64,000 nt of DNA from Glycomyces niveus (lineage in GTDB: Bacteria > Actinomycetota > Actinomycetes > Mycobacteriales > Micromonosporaceae). This document shows, one piece after another, positions 17,828-25,956 of the stretch. The stretch is from NCBI RefSeq assembly GCF_017592475.1, contig NZ_JAGFNP010000004.1, positions 1-64,000 of the forward strand, written 5' to 3'. The number at the start of each line of letters is the position of its first letter. Position 1 is the stretch's first letter. The notes below the pieces were generated by a model that was not told the origin of the DNA, made no database searches, and saw only the letters and a program-made list of their open reading frames with translations. The position numbers were made by a program, and so were the translations under genes.

Positions 17828-19513
17828 CTAGGGGAAACGCAGCTTCCCCGGGGTCTCGGCCGGGGCCGCCTTGCCCAGGAACGCGCGGCGCTTCGCGTGG
17901 AAGCCGTGCCGGTCGTCGAACATGTCGCGGGCCATCTCGGCCAGCTCGATGGTCTGGTAGTACGACAGCGGCTTCGACTCGGCGCGGCGGCGGGCCTTCG
18001 CGGCGAACATGCGCCCGCGAGTGACCGGCTCGTTGTAGCCGATCGCGACGGCGCGCAGCCAGCGCTGGAACTCGTCCCAGTCGCGGGGGCCGACCGCGCC
18101 GATGAGGCCGATCTGCTTGGCCTCGGCGACCGAGATCGGGAGCTTGTCGCCCAGGAGGCGGGCGGCGGTGGCCTCGCCGACGCGGTTGGCGACCGACCAG
18201 GTGTGCAGCTCGGAGCCGTAGATGCCCATGTCGTAGTAGGGGTTGAGGACGGTGCCGTCCCGGGCGACGGTGACGTCGGCGCAGAGGCCGGCCATGACCC
18301 CGCCCGCGCCGGCGTTGGCGGAGAAGGCGGCGACGGTGAGCTGCTCGGCCTGCGCGATGGCGAGGCACAGCTCGTCGATGGCGTTGATGTTGTCCCAGGC
18401 CTCGGCGGCGGGGTCGGGGGCGGCGTCGATGACGCCGAGGTGGATGCCGTTGGAGAAGGCGTGCTCGGTGCCGGTGATGACGAGGATGCGGGTGTCCTCG
18501 GTGAGGGCCTTCTCGACCGCGCCGGTGAGGCGGCGGCACTGCTCGGTGTGCATGGCGCCGTTGTAGGAGCGGATCGAGAGGTAGCCGATGTCGCCTTCGC
18601 GGCGGTACACGGACTCGGCGATGGCCTCGGGCGCGGGTTTGAAGGGCGCGCGGGAGGCGTCGATGACCATGGCTGCGGGAAGCTTCGGACCGCGCTTGGG
18701 GAGCTTGCGACCCGAGGATGAGTCCAGCTTCTCAAGGAGGGCGGCGTAGCCGACCCAGAGGGTGCCGCGGCCGGTGGCGAAGGCGATGGATTCGCAGTCG
18801 CGGCCGACGATGGCGCCGGGTTCGGCGCCGGTGTGCTCGGTGGTGGCGGCGGCGTCGAAGAGGCAGTAGGTGCGGCCGTCGATGAGGGCGGGCGCGCCGG
18901 GGGCGCCGTCGGCGGCGGCGATGCGACGGGCGAGTTCGGTCGCCGAAGCGCGCCAGTCGAGCGCGAAGGCGTCGCGGCGCAGGAGCGGGAGTTCACCCGT
19001 CCCGGGGACGGGGAGCGGGAGTTCGGCGGCGGGGACGGGGCGCTCGCCGTTCTTGACCTTGCGCAGGACGGTGGCGACGCAGTCCATGGCGGCGTCGGCG
19101 ACGCGGCTGTTGTAGAGGGCGGACTTGGTGATGCCCTCGGGGACGTCGAATGTGGAGCAGGCCCAGACGGGTCCGGCGTCCATCTCCTCGACCGCGGAGA
19201 GGGCGGTGACGCCCCAGCGGGGACCCTGGCCGAGCAGGGTGTGGTCGAGGGAGGAGGGACCGCGGTCGCCGACCGGTCCGGGGTGGACGATCACGGTGGT
19301 CCAGCGCTTCCAGACCTCTTCGGGCACACGGTGCTTGAGGAAGGGGCACAGGATGAGGTCGGGGTCGATCCGCTCGACCGCGCGGGTCAGCGCCTCGGGG
19401 GCGCGGTAGGCGGGGGCGAGCTCGACGCCGACCTCGTGCCCCTGCTCGCGCAGGGTGCACCAGACGCGCTGGGTGAGTCCGTTGAACGCGGACGCGAGCA
19501 GCAGGATCTTCAA
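17828..19513 (-). CDS. hypX: HypX-like protein: formyltransferase-enoyl-CoA hydratase fusion
   Basis: 561 aa, full length for HypX/HoxX. Residues 1-200 are a formyl-THF-dependent formyltransferase domain (IVHPGPVGDRGPSSLDH at about 75-91). Residues about 300-480 are a crotonase domain (YLSIRSYNGAMH, AFSNGIHLGVID). Known HypX proteins use formyl-THF to make formyl-CoA and decarbonylate it to CO, supplying the CO ligand of O2-tolerant [NiFe] hydrogenases in air. No hydrogenase structural or other hyp genes lie in this window, so the gene is an orphan here. The ATG at 19513 begins MKILLLASAFNGLTQR, typical of the family. Confidence 0.88.
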   Translation of the reverse strand: MKILLLASAFNGLTQRVWCTLREQGHEVGVELAPAYRAPEALTRAVERIDPDLILCPFLKHRVPEEVWKRWTTVIVHPGPVGDRGPSSLDHTLLGQGPRWGVTALSAVEEMDAGPVWACSTFDVPEGITKSALYNSRVADAAMDCVATVLRKVKNGERPVPAAELPLPVPGTGELPLLRRDAFALDWRASATELARRIAAADGAPGAPALIDGRTYCLFDAAATTEHTGAEPGAIVGRDCESIAFATGRGTLWVGYAALLEKLDSSSGRKLPKRGPKLPAAMVIDASRAPFKPAPEAIAESVYRREGDIGYLSIRSYNGAMHTEQCRRLTGAVEKALTEDTRILVITGTEHAFSNGIHLGVIDAAPDPAAEAWDNINAIDELCLAIAQAEQLTVAAFSANAGAGGVMAGLCADVTVARDGTVLNPYYDMGIYGSELHTWSVANRVGEATAARLLGDKLPISVAEAKQIGLIGAVGPRDWDEFQRWLRAVAIGYNEPVTRGRMFAAKARRRAESKPLSYYQTIELAEMARDMFDDRHGFHAKRRAFLGKAAPAETPGKLRFP

Positions 19514-19584
19514 TTCGACTCCAGGAGGATGGGGAGTCGGCCACGCTCAACTGTGAGCGTACCGATACTCGGCATTTCGCACAA

Positions 19585-20826
19585 TCAGCGCGTGCAGTCT
19601 ATTCCGAGCAGTCCTCGCACCGTGTCGCGGGCAAGGTCGGGCGCGGACGGGTCCTCGCCGCCGTTCGCGAGCGTGTCATTGGCCCAGGCGTCGACGGCGG
19701 CGAGCGCCCCGGCGGTGTCCAGGTCGTCGGCGAGGCGTTCGCGCACGGCCTTGAGCATCGCGCCGGCCGGGGCAGCGAGTTCGCGGGCGACAGCCTCTCG
19801 CCAGCGCCCGAGGCGCAGTTCGGCTTCGGCGAGTTTCGCGGCGCTCCACTGGCGGTCGGAGCGGTAGTGGTCGGCGAGGAGGGCGAGGCGGACGGCGGCG
19901 GGGTCGACGCCTTCGGCGCGGAGCTTGGAGACGAAGACGAGGTTGCCCAGGGACTTCGACATCTTCTCGCCGTCGAGGCCGATCATGCCGGTGTGGACGT
20001 ACGCGCGGGCGAAGGGGTTCGCGCCGGTGAGGGATTCGGCGTGGGCGGCGGAGAACTCGTGATGGGGGTAGATGAGGTCGTTGCCGCCGCCTTGGACGTC
20101 GATGGTGTCGCCGAGGTAGTCGAGGGCGATGCAGGCGCATTCGATGTGCCAGCCGGGGCGGCCGGGGCCGACGGGCGAGTCCCAGGAGGGCTCGCCGTCG
20201 CGGGGGGCGTTCCACAGGATCGCGTCGAGGGGGTCGCGCTTGCCTTCGCGTTCGGGGTCGCCGCCGCGTTCACGGGCGTAGCGGAGCATGGTCTCGCGGT
20301 CGTAGTTGGACTCGCCGCCGAAGGCGGTGTGGGCTTCGACGGCGTAGTAGACGTCGCCGGATTCATGGCGGTAGGCGGCGCCGCTCTCGAGGAGTCGGGC
20401 GACGGCGCGGCCGACGGCGGGGATGGACTCGACGGCGCCGATGTAGTGGCGGGGCGGGAGGACCTGCAGGGCCTCCATGTCCTCGCGGTAGAGGGCGGTC
20501 TCGCGCAGGCCGAGGACCTGCCAGTCGGTGCCGTCGCGTTCGGCGCGTTCGAAGAGGGGCTCGTCGACATCGGTGACGTTCTGGGCGTAGTTGACGTCGA
20601 TGCCCTGGTCGAGCCAGTAACGGTGCACGAGGTCGAAGGTGATCATCGTGGCGGCGTGGCCGAGGTGGGTGGCGTCGTAGGGGGTGATGCCGCAGACGTA
20701 CATCGAGGCGCTCTCGGCGCCGGGCTTGACCGTCTCGCGCACGCCCGCGGAGGCGGTGTCGTGCAGGCGCAGGGCGGGGCCTTGGCCGGGGAGGGCGGGC
20801 AGGTGCGGTGCGGTCCAGGAATCCAT
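19585..20826 (-). CDS. mshC: Cysteine:1-D-myo-inosityl 2-amino-2-deoxy-alpha-D-glucopyranoside ligase
   Basis: 413-aa CysS-like ligase that joins Cys to GlcN-Ins in mycothiol synthesis. The HIGH-like motif is THLGHAAT, the KMSKS motif is [10 protein letters not shown], and the zinc ligands include the Cys in [10 protein letters not shown] and CACIA. The N-terminus [14 protein letters not shown] is characteristic of MshC rather than of cysteinyl-tRNA synthetase. ATG 20826 was chosen on family alignment; the long upstream extension is spurious. The gene places the organism in the Actinobacteria. Divergent from an aldo/keto reductase. Confidence 0.95.
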   Translation of the reverse strand: MDSWTAPHLPALPGQGPALRLHDTASAGVRETVKPGAESASMYVCGITPYDATHLGHAATMITFDLVHRYWLDQGIDVNYAQNVTDVDEPLFERAERDGTDWQVLGLRETALYREDMEALQVLPPRHYIGAVESIPAVGRAVARLLESGAAYRHESGDVYYAVEAHTAFGGESNYDRETMLRYARERGGDPEREGKRDPLDAILWNAPRDGEPSWDSPVGPGRPGWHIECACIALDYLGDTIDVQGGGNDLIYPHHEFSAAHAESLTGANPFARAYVHTGMIGLDGEKMSKSLGNLVFVSKLRAEGVDPAAVRLALLADHYRSDRQWSAAKLAEAELRLGRWREAVARELAAPAGAMLKAVRERLADDLDTAGALAAVDAWANDTLANGGEDPSAPDLARDTVRGLLGIDCTR

Positions 20827-20956
20827 GCCCGCGATCTTATTTCGAATACCGGCCGCCCGGCCAGTGCCGGAGATCGGCGACCGAGACGTACTTGTTGTCC
20901 TTCCAAGCGCACCTGAGGCTTTCATGCGAAGGTTGCTCGATGTAACTTGTGTGGTC

Positions 20957-21931
20957 ATGGAACGCCGACCACTTGGACGCAGCGGCATCGAGGTCTCCTC
21001 GCTAGGCCTGGGGACGATGACGTGGACCACCGACGAGGCCGGTCTCGAGGACGCCGCGGCGCAGCTGCAGACGTTCGTGGAGGCCGGCGGCACGCTGGTG
21101 GACACCGCCGACGTGTTCGGGCAGGGCGCGGCCGAGGCGGTGATCGGGCAGCTCATGGGCAAGATCGTGGCCCGCTCGGAGCTGCACATCGCGACGAAGG
21201 CGGGGGTGCGCACGGACGGCGCGCCGCGCAAGCGCGACACCTCGCGAGGGTGGCTGATGCGGTCGCTGGAGGGGTCGCTGCGGCGGCTGGGGACCGACTA
21301 CATCGACTTGTGGATCCTGCACGTGTACGACCCGGACACGCCGCTGGAGGAGACGATGTCGGTGCTCGACGCGGCGGTGTCGAGCGGGAAGGTCCGGTAC
21401 GTGGGGCTGTCGAACCACACGGGCTGGCAGACGGCGCGGGCGTTCGCGTGGCAGTCGGCGTGGCCGGGGCGGACCCCGATCGTGGCGAGCCAGGTCGAGT
21501 ACTCGCTGCTGCAGCGCGGGGTCGAACGGGAGGTGCTGCCGGCGTGCCTGGCCCTGGAGATGGGCGTGCTGGCGTGGTCGCCGCTGGGCCGCGGGGTGCT
21601 CACGGGCAAGTACCGGTTCGGGCGGCCCGCGGATTCGCGGGCGGTGTCGGCGCAGTGGTCGCGGTTCGCCGGGGTGTACCTGGACGAGCGGTCGGCGGGC
21701 ATCGTGGAGGCGTGCGCGACGGCGGCCGAGGGGCTCGGGGTGAGCCCGCTCGAGGTGGCGCTGGCGTGGGTGCGGGACCAGCCGGGGGTCGCGTCGGCGA
21801 TCGTGGGCGCGCGCAACGCGACGCAGCTGCGGGCCTCGCTCGCGGCCGAGCAGCTGTTCCTGCCGCCGGAGATCCGCCTCGCGCTCGACGACGTGTCCGC
21901 GCCGACGGTCGGCTACCCCGAGAGCTACTAG
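20957..21931 (+). CDS. Aldo/keto reductase with Tyr-to-Phe substitution at the active site
   Basis: 324-aa TIM-barrel aldo/keto reductase. Of the usual catalytic tetrad, Asp49, Lys81 (IATKAG) and His122 ([10 protein letters not shown]) are present. The Tyr normally found in DTADVYG is Phe54 here (TTC codon in DTADVFGQG). The NADPH-binding C-terminal segment ([12 protein letters not shown]) is intact. Loss of the general-acid Tyr may lower or alter activity; a redox-inactive role is possible. ATG 20957 matches the family start. Divergent from mshC; terminator follows. Confidence 0.88.
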   Translation: MERRPLGRSGIEVSSLGLGTMTWTTDEAGLEDAAAQLQTFVEAGGTLVDTADVFGQGAAEAVIGQLMGKIVARSELHIATKAGVRTDGAPRKRDTSRGWLMRSLEGSLRRLGTDYIDLWILHVYDPDTPLEETMSVLDAAVSSGKVRYVGLSNHTGWQTARAFAWQSAWPGRTPIVASQVEYSLLQRGVEREVLPACLALEMGVLAWSPLGRGVLTGKYRFGRPADSRAVSAQWSRFAGVYLDERSAGIVEACATAAEGLGVSPLEVALAWVRDQPGVASAIVGARNATQLRASLAAEQLFLPPEIRLALDDVSAPTVGYPESY

Positions 21932-21942
21932 AGGGCAGTGAA

Positions 21943-21972
21943 GATCGCCCCGCGCGGGCGCGCGGGGCGGTC
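21943..21972. terminator. Bidirectional terminator
   Basis: 13-bp stem (21943-21955 with 21960-21972, one U-G pair) between the convergent aldo/keto reductase and VOC genes. Confidence 0.8.
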
Positions 21973-21980
21973 TGCGTTCC

Positions 21981-22463
21981 CTAGGACTCCTGGCCCATCG
22001 AAGCGATCCACTCGTCGATGCGGCGCTCGGCCTCCGCGTGCGAGACGTCCTCGACGCGGGTCATGATCGACCAGCGGCGCCCGAACGGGTCGGCGATCGA
22101 GGCGTACCGGTCGCCGGTGAGGAACACCGACGGCTCCTCGCGCACGGTCGCCCCCGCCTCGACCGCCTTGGCGTACACGGCGTCGCAGTCCTCGACGTAG
22201 AGGGCGAGCGACCCGGTGATCTGCTCCGCGTTCGGCGCTTCGAGGCCCCACTGCGGGTTCGCGTCGCCCAGCTGGAGGACCGAGTCGCCGATCTTGAGGT
22301 CGCAGTGCATGACCGAGCCGTCCGGTCCGTCGTTGCGCATCAGCACCTGCGCGCCGAAGACCTCCTTGTAGAACTCGATGGCCTTCGCCGCCTCGTTCAC
22401 GACGATGAACGGCACGATCGAGTGGTAGCCGTCAGGGATGGGATTGACCTTGTTCTCGTTCAT
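21981..22463 (-). CDS. VOC-family (glyoxalase/bleomycin resistance-like) protein
   Basis: 160 aa, two paired beta-alpha-beta-beta-beta modules. The PFIVVNEAAKAIEFYKEVFGA opening and the DPFGRRWSI closing motif match PhnB/YdfO-like VOC proteins. Metal ligands probably include His/Glu positions around MHCDLKIG and REEPSV. Substrate unknown: some close relatives are antibiotic-binding, others lyases. Divergent from an AraC-family regulator whose promoter region it shares (73 bp). Confidence 0.85.
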   Translation of the reverse strand: MNENKVNPIPDGYHSIVPFIVVNEAAKAIEFYKEVFGAQVLMRNDGPDGSVMHCDLKIGDSVLQLGDANPQWGLEAPNAEQITGSLALYVEDCDAVYAKAVEAGATVREEPSVFLTGDRYASIADPFGRRWSIMTRVEDVSHAEAERRIDEWIASMGQES

Positions 22464-22523
22464 GGGGCCAGTCTCGCCGAGCCCCTGACCTCGCGCTTGT
22501 GAAAAAACGACACACCCCCGCTC

Positions 22524-22537
22524 TAATATTCGGGACG
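22524..22537 (+). promoter_or_regulatory. Promoter -10 for a leaderless AraC transcript
   Basis: TAATAT at 22524-22529 lies exactly 7 bases before the GTG at 22537, so transcription would begin at or next to the start codon. There is no Shine-Dalgarno sequence. This is the signature of a leaderless mRNA. Confidence 0.55.
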
Positions 22538-23373
22538 TGAACGGAGCAACCGCGAGCGACAAGGGCCTGCTGCGGCCGCACGAGGCCGCGCGATTCATCG
22601 ACCTGCGGCGGTACCGCGAGACCGGCCTGCTCGGCCAGTACGTCGAACGGTACTGGTCGGTGCGCTGGGACCTGCCCGAGGGCGCCTCGTACGAGTCCGT
22701 GGTGATCCCCCACCCGTGCGTGAACCTCAGCTTCATGCCGGTCCTCGGCGCGGAGGTCCACGGGCCCGGCATCGCGGTCTCGCGGCACCCGCTCACCGGC
22801 GGCGGCCGCGTCTTCGGCGTGAAGTTCCGGCCCGGCGGGTTCACCGCGTTCAGCGGCGTCGAAGCGGCCGCACTGGCCGACTGGTCGGCGGGCGCGGCGG
22901 TCGTGTTCGGCCCCGAGGTCGACGAGTTGAACGCGATCATCATGAACGGCAACGACATCGACGCGATCCGGGTGGCCTCGCGGTTCCTCGCCGACCGCAT
23001 GCCCGAGCGGCCCGACCCCCGGTACGGGCGGGCGCTCGCGGTCGTGAAGGCCATGCTGGAGGACCGCACGGTCACCCGGGTGGACGAGGTGGCGGCCCGG
23101 TTCGCCATGTCCCCCAAGACGCTCCAGCGCCTCTTCCAGGACTACATCGGGCTCGGACCCAAGACCCTGATCCGCCGCTACCGCATCCACGACGCGGCCG
23201 ACCGCCTCGCCGAGGACGCGGGCGCGGACCTCGCCCGGCTCGCGGCCGAGCTCGGCTGGTCGGACCAGGCCCACTTCACCCACGACTTCAAAGACCTCAT
23301 CGGCTTCCCGCCCTCCGAGTACGCGGCGCAGTGCGCCACGGCGGGAAGGGAACTGGTCGCCGCCCACCGCTGA
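22537..23373 (+). CDS. AraC-family transcriptional regulator
   Basis: 278 aa. The N-terminal 150 residues match the DUF6597 ligand domain (YVERYWSVRWDLPEG), and residues about 165-265 are two AraC helix-turn-helix motifs (FAMSPKTLQRLFQDYIGLGPK and AELGWSDQAHFTHDF). GTG start, apparently leaderless. Divergent from the VOC gene and likely to regulate it. In related genomes this regulator type often sits next to glyoxalase-like genes. Confidence 0.87.
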   Translation: MNGATASDKGLLRPHEAARFIDLRRYRETGLLGQYVERYWSVRWDLPEGASYESVVIPHPCVNLSFMPVLGAEVHGPGIAVSRHPLTGGGRVFGVKFRPGGFTAFSGVEAAALADWSAGAAVVFGPEVDELNAIIMNGNDIDAIRVASRFLADRMPERPDPRYGRALAVVKAMLEDRTVTRVDEVAARFAMSPKTLQRLFQDYIGLGPKTLIRRYRIHDAADRLAEDAGADLARLAAELGWSDQAHFTHDFKDLIGFPPSEYAAQCATAGRELVAAHR

Positions 23374-23623
23374 GAGCGATGAGGGCGGGTACGCCGACCG
23401 GGTGCGTTGCCGGGGCGTGGTCGCACTCGGTCGGGGCTCAGGCGGGCGGCGACGGAGAGGTGGGTTGCGGAGTGGGGTTCGTCTGCGGCCTCGGGGCGCT
23501 CGCGACACTCCCGGGCGCGGGGGTCGGGCGTCGCTGTGTCCTTGCGACACCGTGGGTCCGGTGCGGAACGTGAGGGTTTTCTACTCCTGTAGGCGATGAC
23601 GATCCGGGGCGATGTCGGGGATC
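23374..23623. other. Intergenic stretch without recognisable gene
   Basis: About 250 bases after the AraC stop. It contains a GTGTC-CTTGC-GACAC hairpin near 23536-23550 but no supported ORF; the open frames here lack codon bias and ribosome binding sites. Confidence 0.5.
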
Positions 23624-23939
23624 ATTGAGATACGCACAGGGATGCGGAAGACGTACAGGTGTCGAGTAGGTGCAAGCAGACTCAGCCAAGCCTCTGGCCG
23701 AAACGCAAACCGTACCGATTCCGAGCTCATCGGCTCAGTCCCCGGGTGCTATCGGGACCCACAGCTGACCACGGCCCGCAGGGTCGTACTGGGTGGGAGA
23801 TCGCCGGTCGGGATCACCTCGAACGGAGGCGGTGCTCAGAACGAGGCACATCACTGCACGACCGCTGGCATGAACGGTGAGGCTCGGCCGGGCAATTGAG
23901 GACCCGGTCTTCCCTACCACCGCCATGCACGGCAAGCAC
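23624..23939 (+). repeat. Copy A of a ~315-bp dispersed intergenic repeat (candidate structured RNA)
   Basis: Aligns without major gaps to 54030-54346 in the same orientation. The first ~225 columns are about 85% identical by eye, falling off after the shared GAGGACCCGGTCT. Single-base indels shift the frame between copies and substitutions do not favour third codon positions, so it is not protein coding. Hairpins present include GAGCT-CATC-GGCTC (23723-23736) and GGCCC-GCA-GGGTC (23773-23785). It lies between the AraC gene and the ABC-F gene, at the 3' end of both, and is less GC-rich than its surroundings. No known RNA family was recognised. Confidence 0.75.
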
Positions 23940-24080
23940 ATTGCGTGTGATCGGGATCCCCTCGGGTTGCTGACACGCGAAGACCGCCGGTGCGAGCGGC
24001 GTTCCCGCCCGGGGAGACCCCGGGGTCGGTTGCGCGCGCCCGCACGGGCGGACACCGGTCACGGCCGATCGCGTCGCGGT
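23940..24080. other. Intergenic tail upstream of ABC-F stop
   Basis: About 140 bases with several GC-rich inverted segments (for example CCCGGGGAGACCCCGGGG near 24008-24025) that could end transcription of the ABC-F gene. No gene seen. Confidence 0.4.
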
Positions 24081-25697
24081 CTACTCGATCGCTCCTGCGT
24101 CCATTCGCAGGTGGCGGCCTCGGAACGCATCGCGGAGGCGCCGGTCGTGGCTGACGAGGATCACGGTCCCGGCATAGTCCGCCAAGGCTTCTTGGAGCTG
24201 TTCGGCGAGCAGCGGGGACAGGTGGTTGGTCGGTTCGTCGAGAAGGAGGACATCGACTGGGCGGCTCACCAGTCTCGCCAGTTCAAGACGGCGGCGTTGG
24301 CCCACCGAGAGCGTCGCCACCGGCTTGCCGAATTCCTCGCGCGTGAACAGTCCCAGGCGATCGAGTGCTTCGGCGTGCTCATCGAGCGTGCCGACGCGGC
24401 CTGAGGCGAACGCCCGGAGGACGGACGCTCGGTCGGAGCCGGGTGCGGCGAGTTGGCGGAGGTGGCCGATTGCTCCGTTGCGATCGGCCATGCCTTCGTC
24501 CGGTTCGAGCTCACCGGCCAGGACTCGCATGAGCGTGGTCTTGCCCGCGCCGTTCGGGCCGGTGATGAGGACTCGTTCCCCTCTCGCGATCGAGAGGGAG
24601 TCGAGCTTGAGGCGGTCGCCTACGCGGATGCCCTCGCAGCGCAGGGCCGGAGCGTCGGTCTCGGCGGCGGTGACGGCGAGTTCGGCGCTGAATCGCAGCG
24701 GTTCGGGCGGCTGCGGCACCGGGTCGGCCCGCAGCCGTTCGAGCATCTGCTTCGCGACCTTGATGCGGCTGCTCGCGCCGTGGGTGCGGCCTCGAGCCCG
24801 GAAGCCGCCGTGGCCGAAGCCGGCCTTCTCCAGCTTGCGGGGGATGGCGTCCATGCGGACCACGTTGTGGTCCACGATGCCCTCCTGGCGGTCCACTTCG
24901 CTCTTCCAGGTTTCGTAGGCCTCGATCGCCTGCAGGCGTTCGGTCTCCTTCGCGTTCAGGTAGCCGGCGTAGCCGTTGCCGTAGCGGCGGGCTCTGCGGT
25001 CGGCCACTTCGATCATGGTGGTGGTGACGGCCTCCAGGAAGGCCCGGTCGTGGGTGACGGCGACGACCGTCCCGCGCCAGTCGCGCAGCTGCGCTTCCAG
25101 CCAGGTGACGGCGTCGTCGTCGAGGTCGTTCGACGGTTCGTCGAGCAGCAGCAGCGCGGGCCGTGACGCGAGGGTCGCGGCGAGCATGAGCCGCGACCGC
25201 TCCCCGCCCGAGAGCGTCCCCAGGGGACGGTCGCGGTCGAGTGCGGGCAGGCCGAGGGCCGCCATCGCCTGGTCGACGCGGAGGTCCGCCTCCCAGCCTT
25301 CGCGGGCTTCGAAGTCCGCGAGGAGGTCGGCGTAGGCGTCGCCGGCGGTCTCGTCGCCGGCGGCGATCCGCTGCTCGGCCCGCCGCATGGCGCGTTCGAT
25401 CGCGCGCAGGTCGGCCAGCGCGAGGTCGATCGCGTCGGCGACCGTGTCGTGCTCGGGGAGGTCGAGTTGCTGCGGCAGGTAGCCGATGCCTCCCGGTGAG
25501 ACGACGGTGAGCTCCCCGTTGTCGGGGTCCTCCGCCTGGGCGATGAGCCTGAGCAGGGTGGACTTGCCGGATCCGTTGTCGCCGATGACGCCGATCTTCT
25601 CCCCCGGTTTGACGGTGAAGGAGACGCGGTCGAGGACGAGGCGGTCGGCGTAGCGCTTGGTTACTTCTACAAGGGACAGTTGGGCATGGCGGAGCAT
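24081..25697 (-). CDS. ABC-F family ATP-binding protein, probable ribosome-protecting antibiotic resistance factor
   Basis: 538 aa with two ABC ATPase domains and no membrane segments, as in ABC-F ribosome-binding proteins. Domain 1 has GDNGSGKST, LSGGERSRL and LLLLDEPSNDLD; domain 2 has GPNGAGKTT, LSVGQRRRLEL and LLLDEPTNHL. The linker between them (about residues 240-325) would reach into the ribosome; it is long and basic (SSRIKVAKQMLERLRADP). ATG 25697 is preceded by GGAGG. The leader carries a 5-codon ORF and hairpins typical of drug-inducible ABC-F genes. The likely role is resistance to macrolides, lincosamides, streptogramins or similar drugs; the spectrum cannot be told. Confidence 0.87.
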   Translation of the reverse strand: MLRHAQLSLVEVTKRYADRLVLDRVSFTVKPGEKIGVIGDNGSGKSTLLRLIAQAEDPDNGELTVVSPGGIGYLPQQLDLPEHDTVADAIDLALADLRAIERAMRRAEQRIAAGDETAGDAYADLLADFEAREGWEADLRVDQAMAALGLPALDRDRPLGTLSGGERSRLMLAATLASRPALLLLDEPSNDLDDDAVTWLEAQLRDWRGTVVAVTHDRAFLEAVTTTMIEVADRRARRYGNGYAGYLNAKETERLQAIEAYETWKSEVDRQEGIVDHNVVRMDAIPRKLEKAGFGHGGFRARGRTHGASSRIKVAKQMLERLRADPVPQPPEPLRFSAELAVTAAETDAPALRCEGIRVGDRLKLDSLSIARGERVLITGPNGAGKTTLMRVLAGELEPDEGMADRNGAIGHLRQLAAPGSDRASVLRAFASGRVGTLDEHAEALDRLGLFTREEFGKPVATLSVGQRRRLELARLVSRPVDVLLLDEPTNHLSPLLAEQLQEALADYAGTVILVSHDRRLRDAFRGRHLRMDAGAIE

Positions 25698-25840
25698 GCG
25701 CGCCTCCAGAAAGCAGTCCTGTTCGGGAAAGGGAGAGGAACGGCACGCGTGCACAGAAGAAGCCCATTGGCTCAGTGGATTGCGATGCGTGCCTCGGCGG
25801 TCCTCGCGGAGCTCGGCTCTACGCGGGACCTGGCTGCTTT
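25698..25840 (-). promoter_or_regulatory. Candidate attenuator between leader peptide and ABC-F gene
   Basis: Ten bases after the leader stop codon the transcript can fold a 9-bp stem with one bulge (25830-25799, GGTCCCGCG with CGCGAGGACC). Further on, GGCACGC (25793-25787) can pair with GCGTGCC (25748-25742), or the latter region can fold on itself (palindrome GCACGCGTGC, 25752-25743). The pairings are mutually exclusive, as expected of ribosome-controlled attenuation. Confidence 0.45.
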
Positions 25841-25858
25841 CTAAAGGAAAATCAACAT
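25841..25858 (-). CDS. Leader peptide MLIFL upstream of ABC-F gene
   Basis: Five codons and a TAG stop, encoding Met-Leu-Ile-Phe-Leu. It begins 8 bases after a good -10 hexamer, so it would be translated from an almost leaderless transcript. Hydrophobic leader peptides that stall drug-bound ribosomes are known upstream of ABC-F and erm resistance genes. Its coding status is inferred from position; the ORF is too short for statistics. Confidence 0.6.
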   Translation of the reverse strand: MLIFL

Positions 25859-25866
25859 CGCCGCCA

Positions 25867-25896
25867 ATGGTAGCGGCGATCGGGGTGCGGTGTCCA
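25867..25896 (-). promoter_or_regulatory. Promoter of the ABC-F leader transcript
   Basis: TGGACA (25896-25891) and TACCAT (25872-25867) on the minus strand, separated by 18 bp. It is isolated from the upstream M20 gene by a strong terminator immediately upstream. Confidence 0.65.
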
Positions 25897-25903
25897 GAGT
25901 TCG

Positions 25904-25947
25904 AACGGCCCCGAGCCGGTGAGCGTGCTCACTGGCTTGGGGCCGTT
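25904..25947. terminator. Long terminator hairpin downstream of the M20 hydrolase
   Basis: 20-bp stem with two wobble pairs (25904-25923 with 25928-25947) and a 4-nt loop. It follows the M20 gene on the minus strand by 9 bases and precedes the ABC-F promoter. Confidence 0.85.
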
Positions 25948-25956
25948 GGGCTTCAG

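Noticed and set aside
23612..23899. ORFs across repeat copy A (and 53793-54173 across copy B)
   Set aside because: Frames do not stay aligned between the copies, no ribosome binding site, substitutions not codon-biased.
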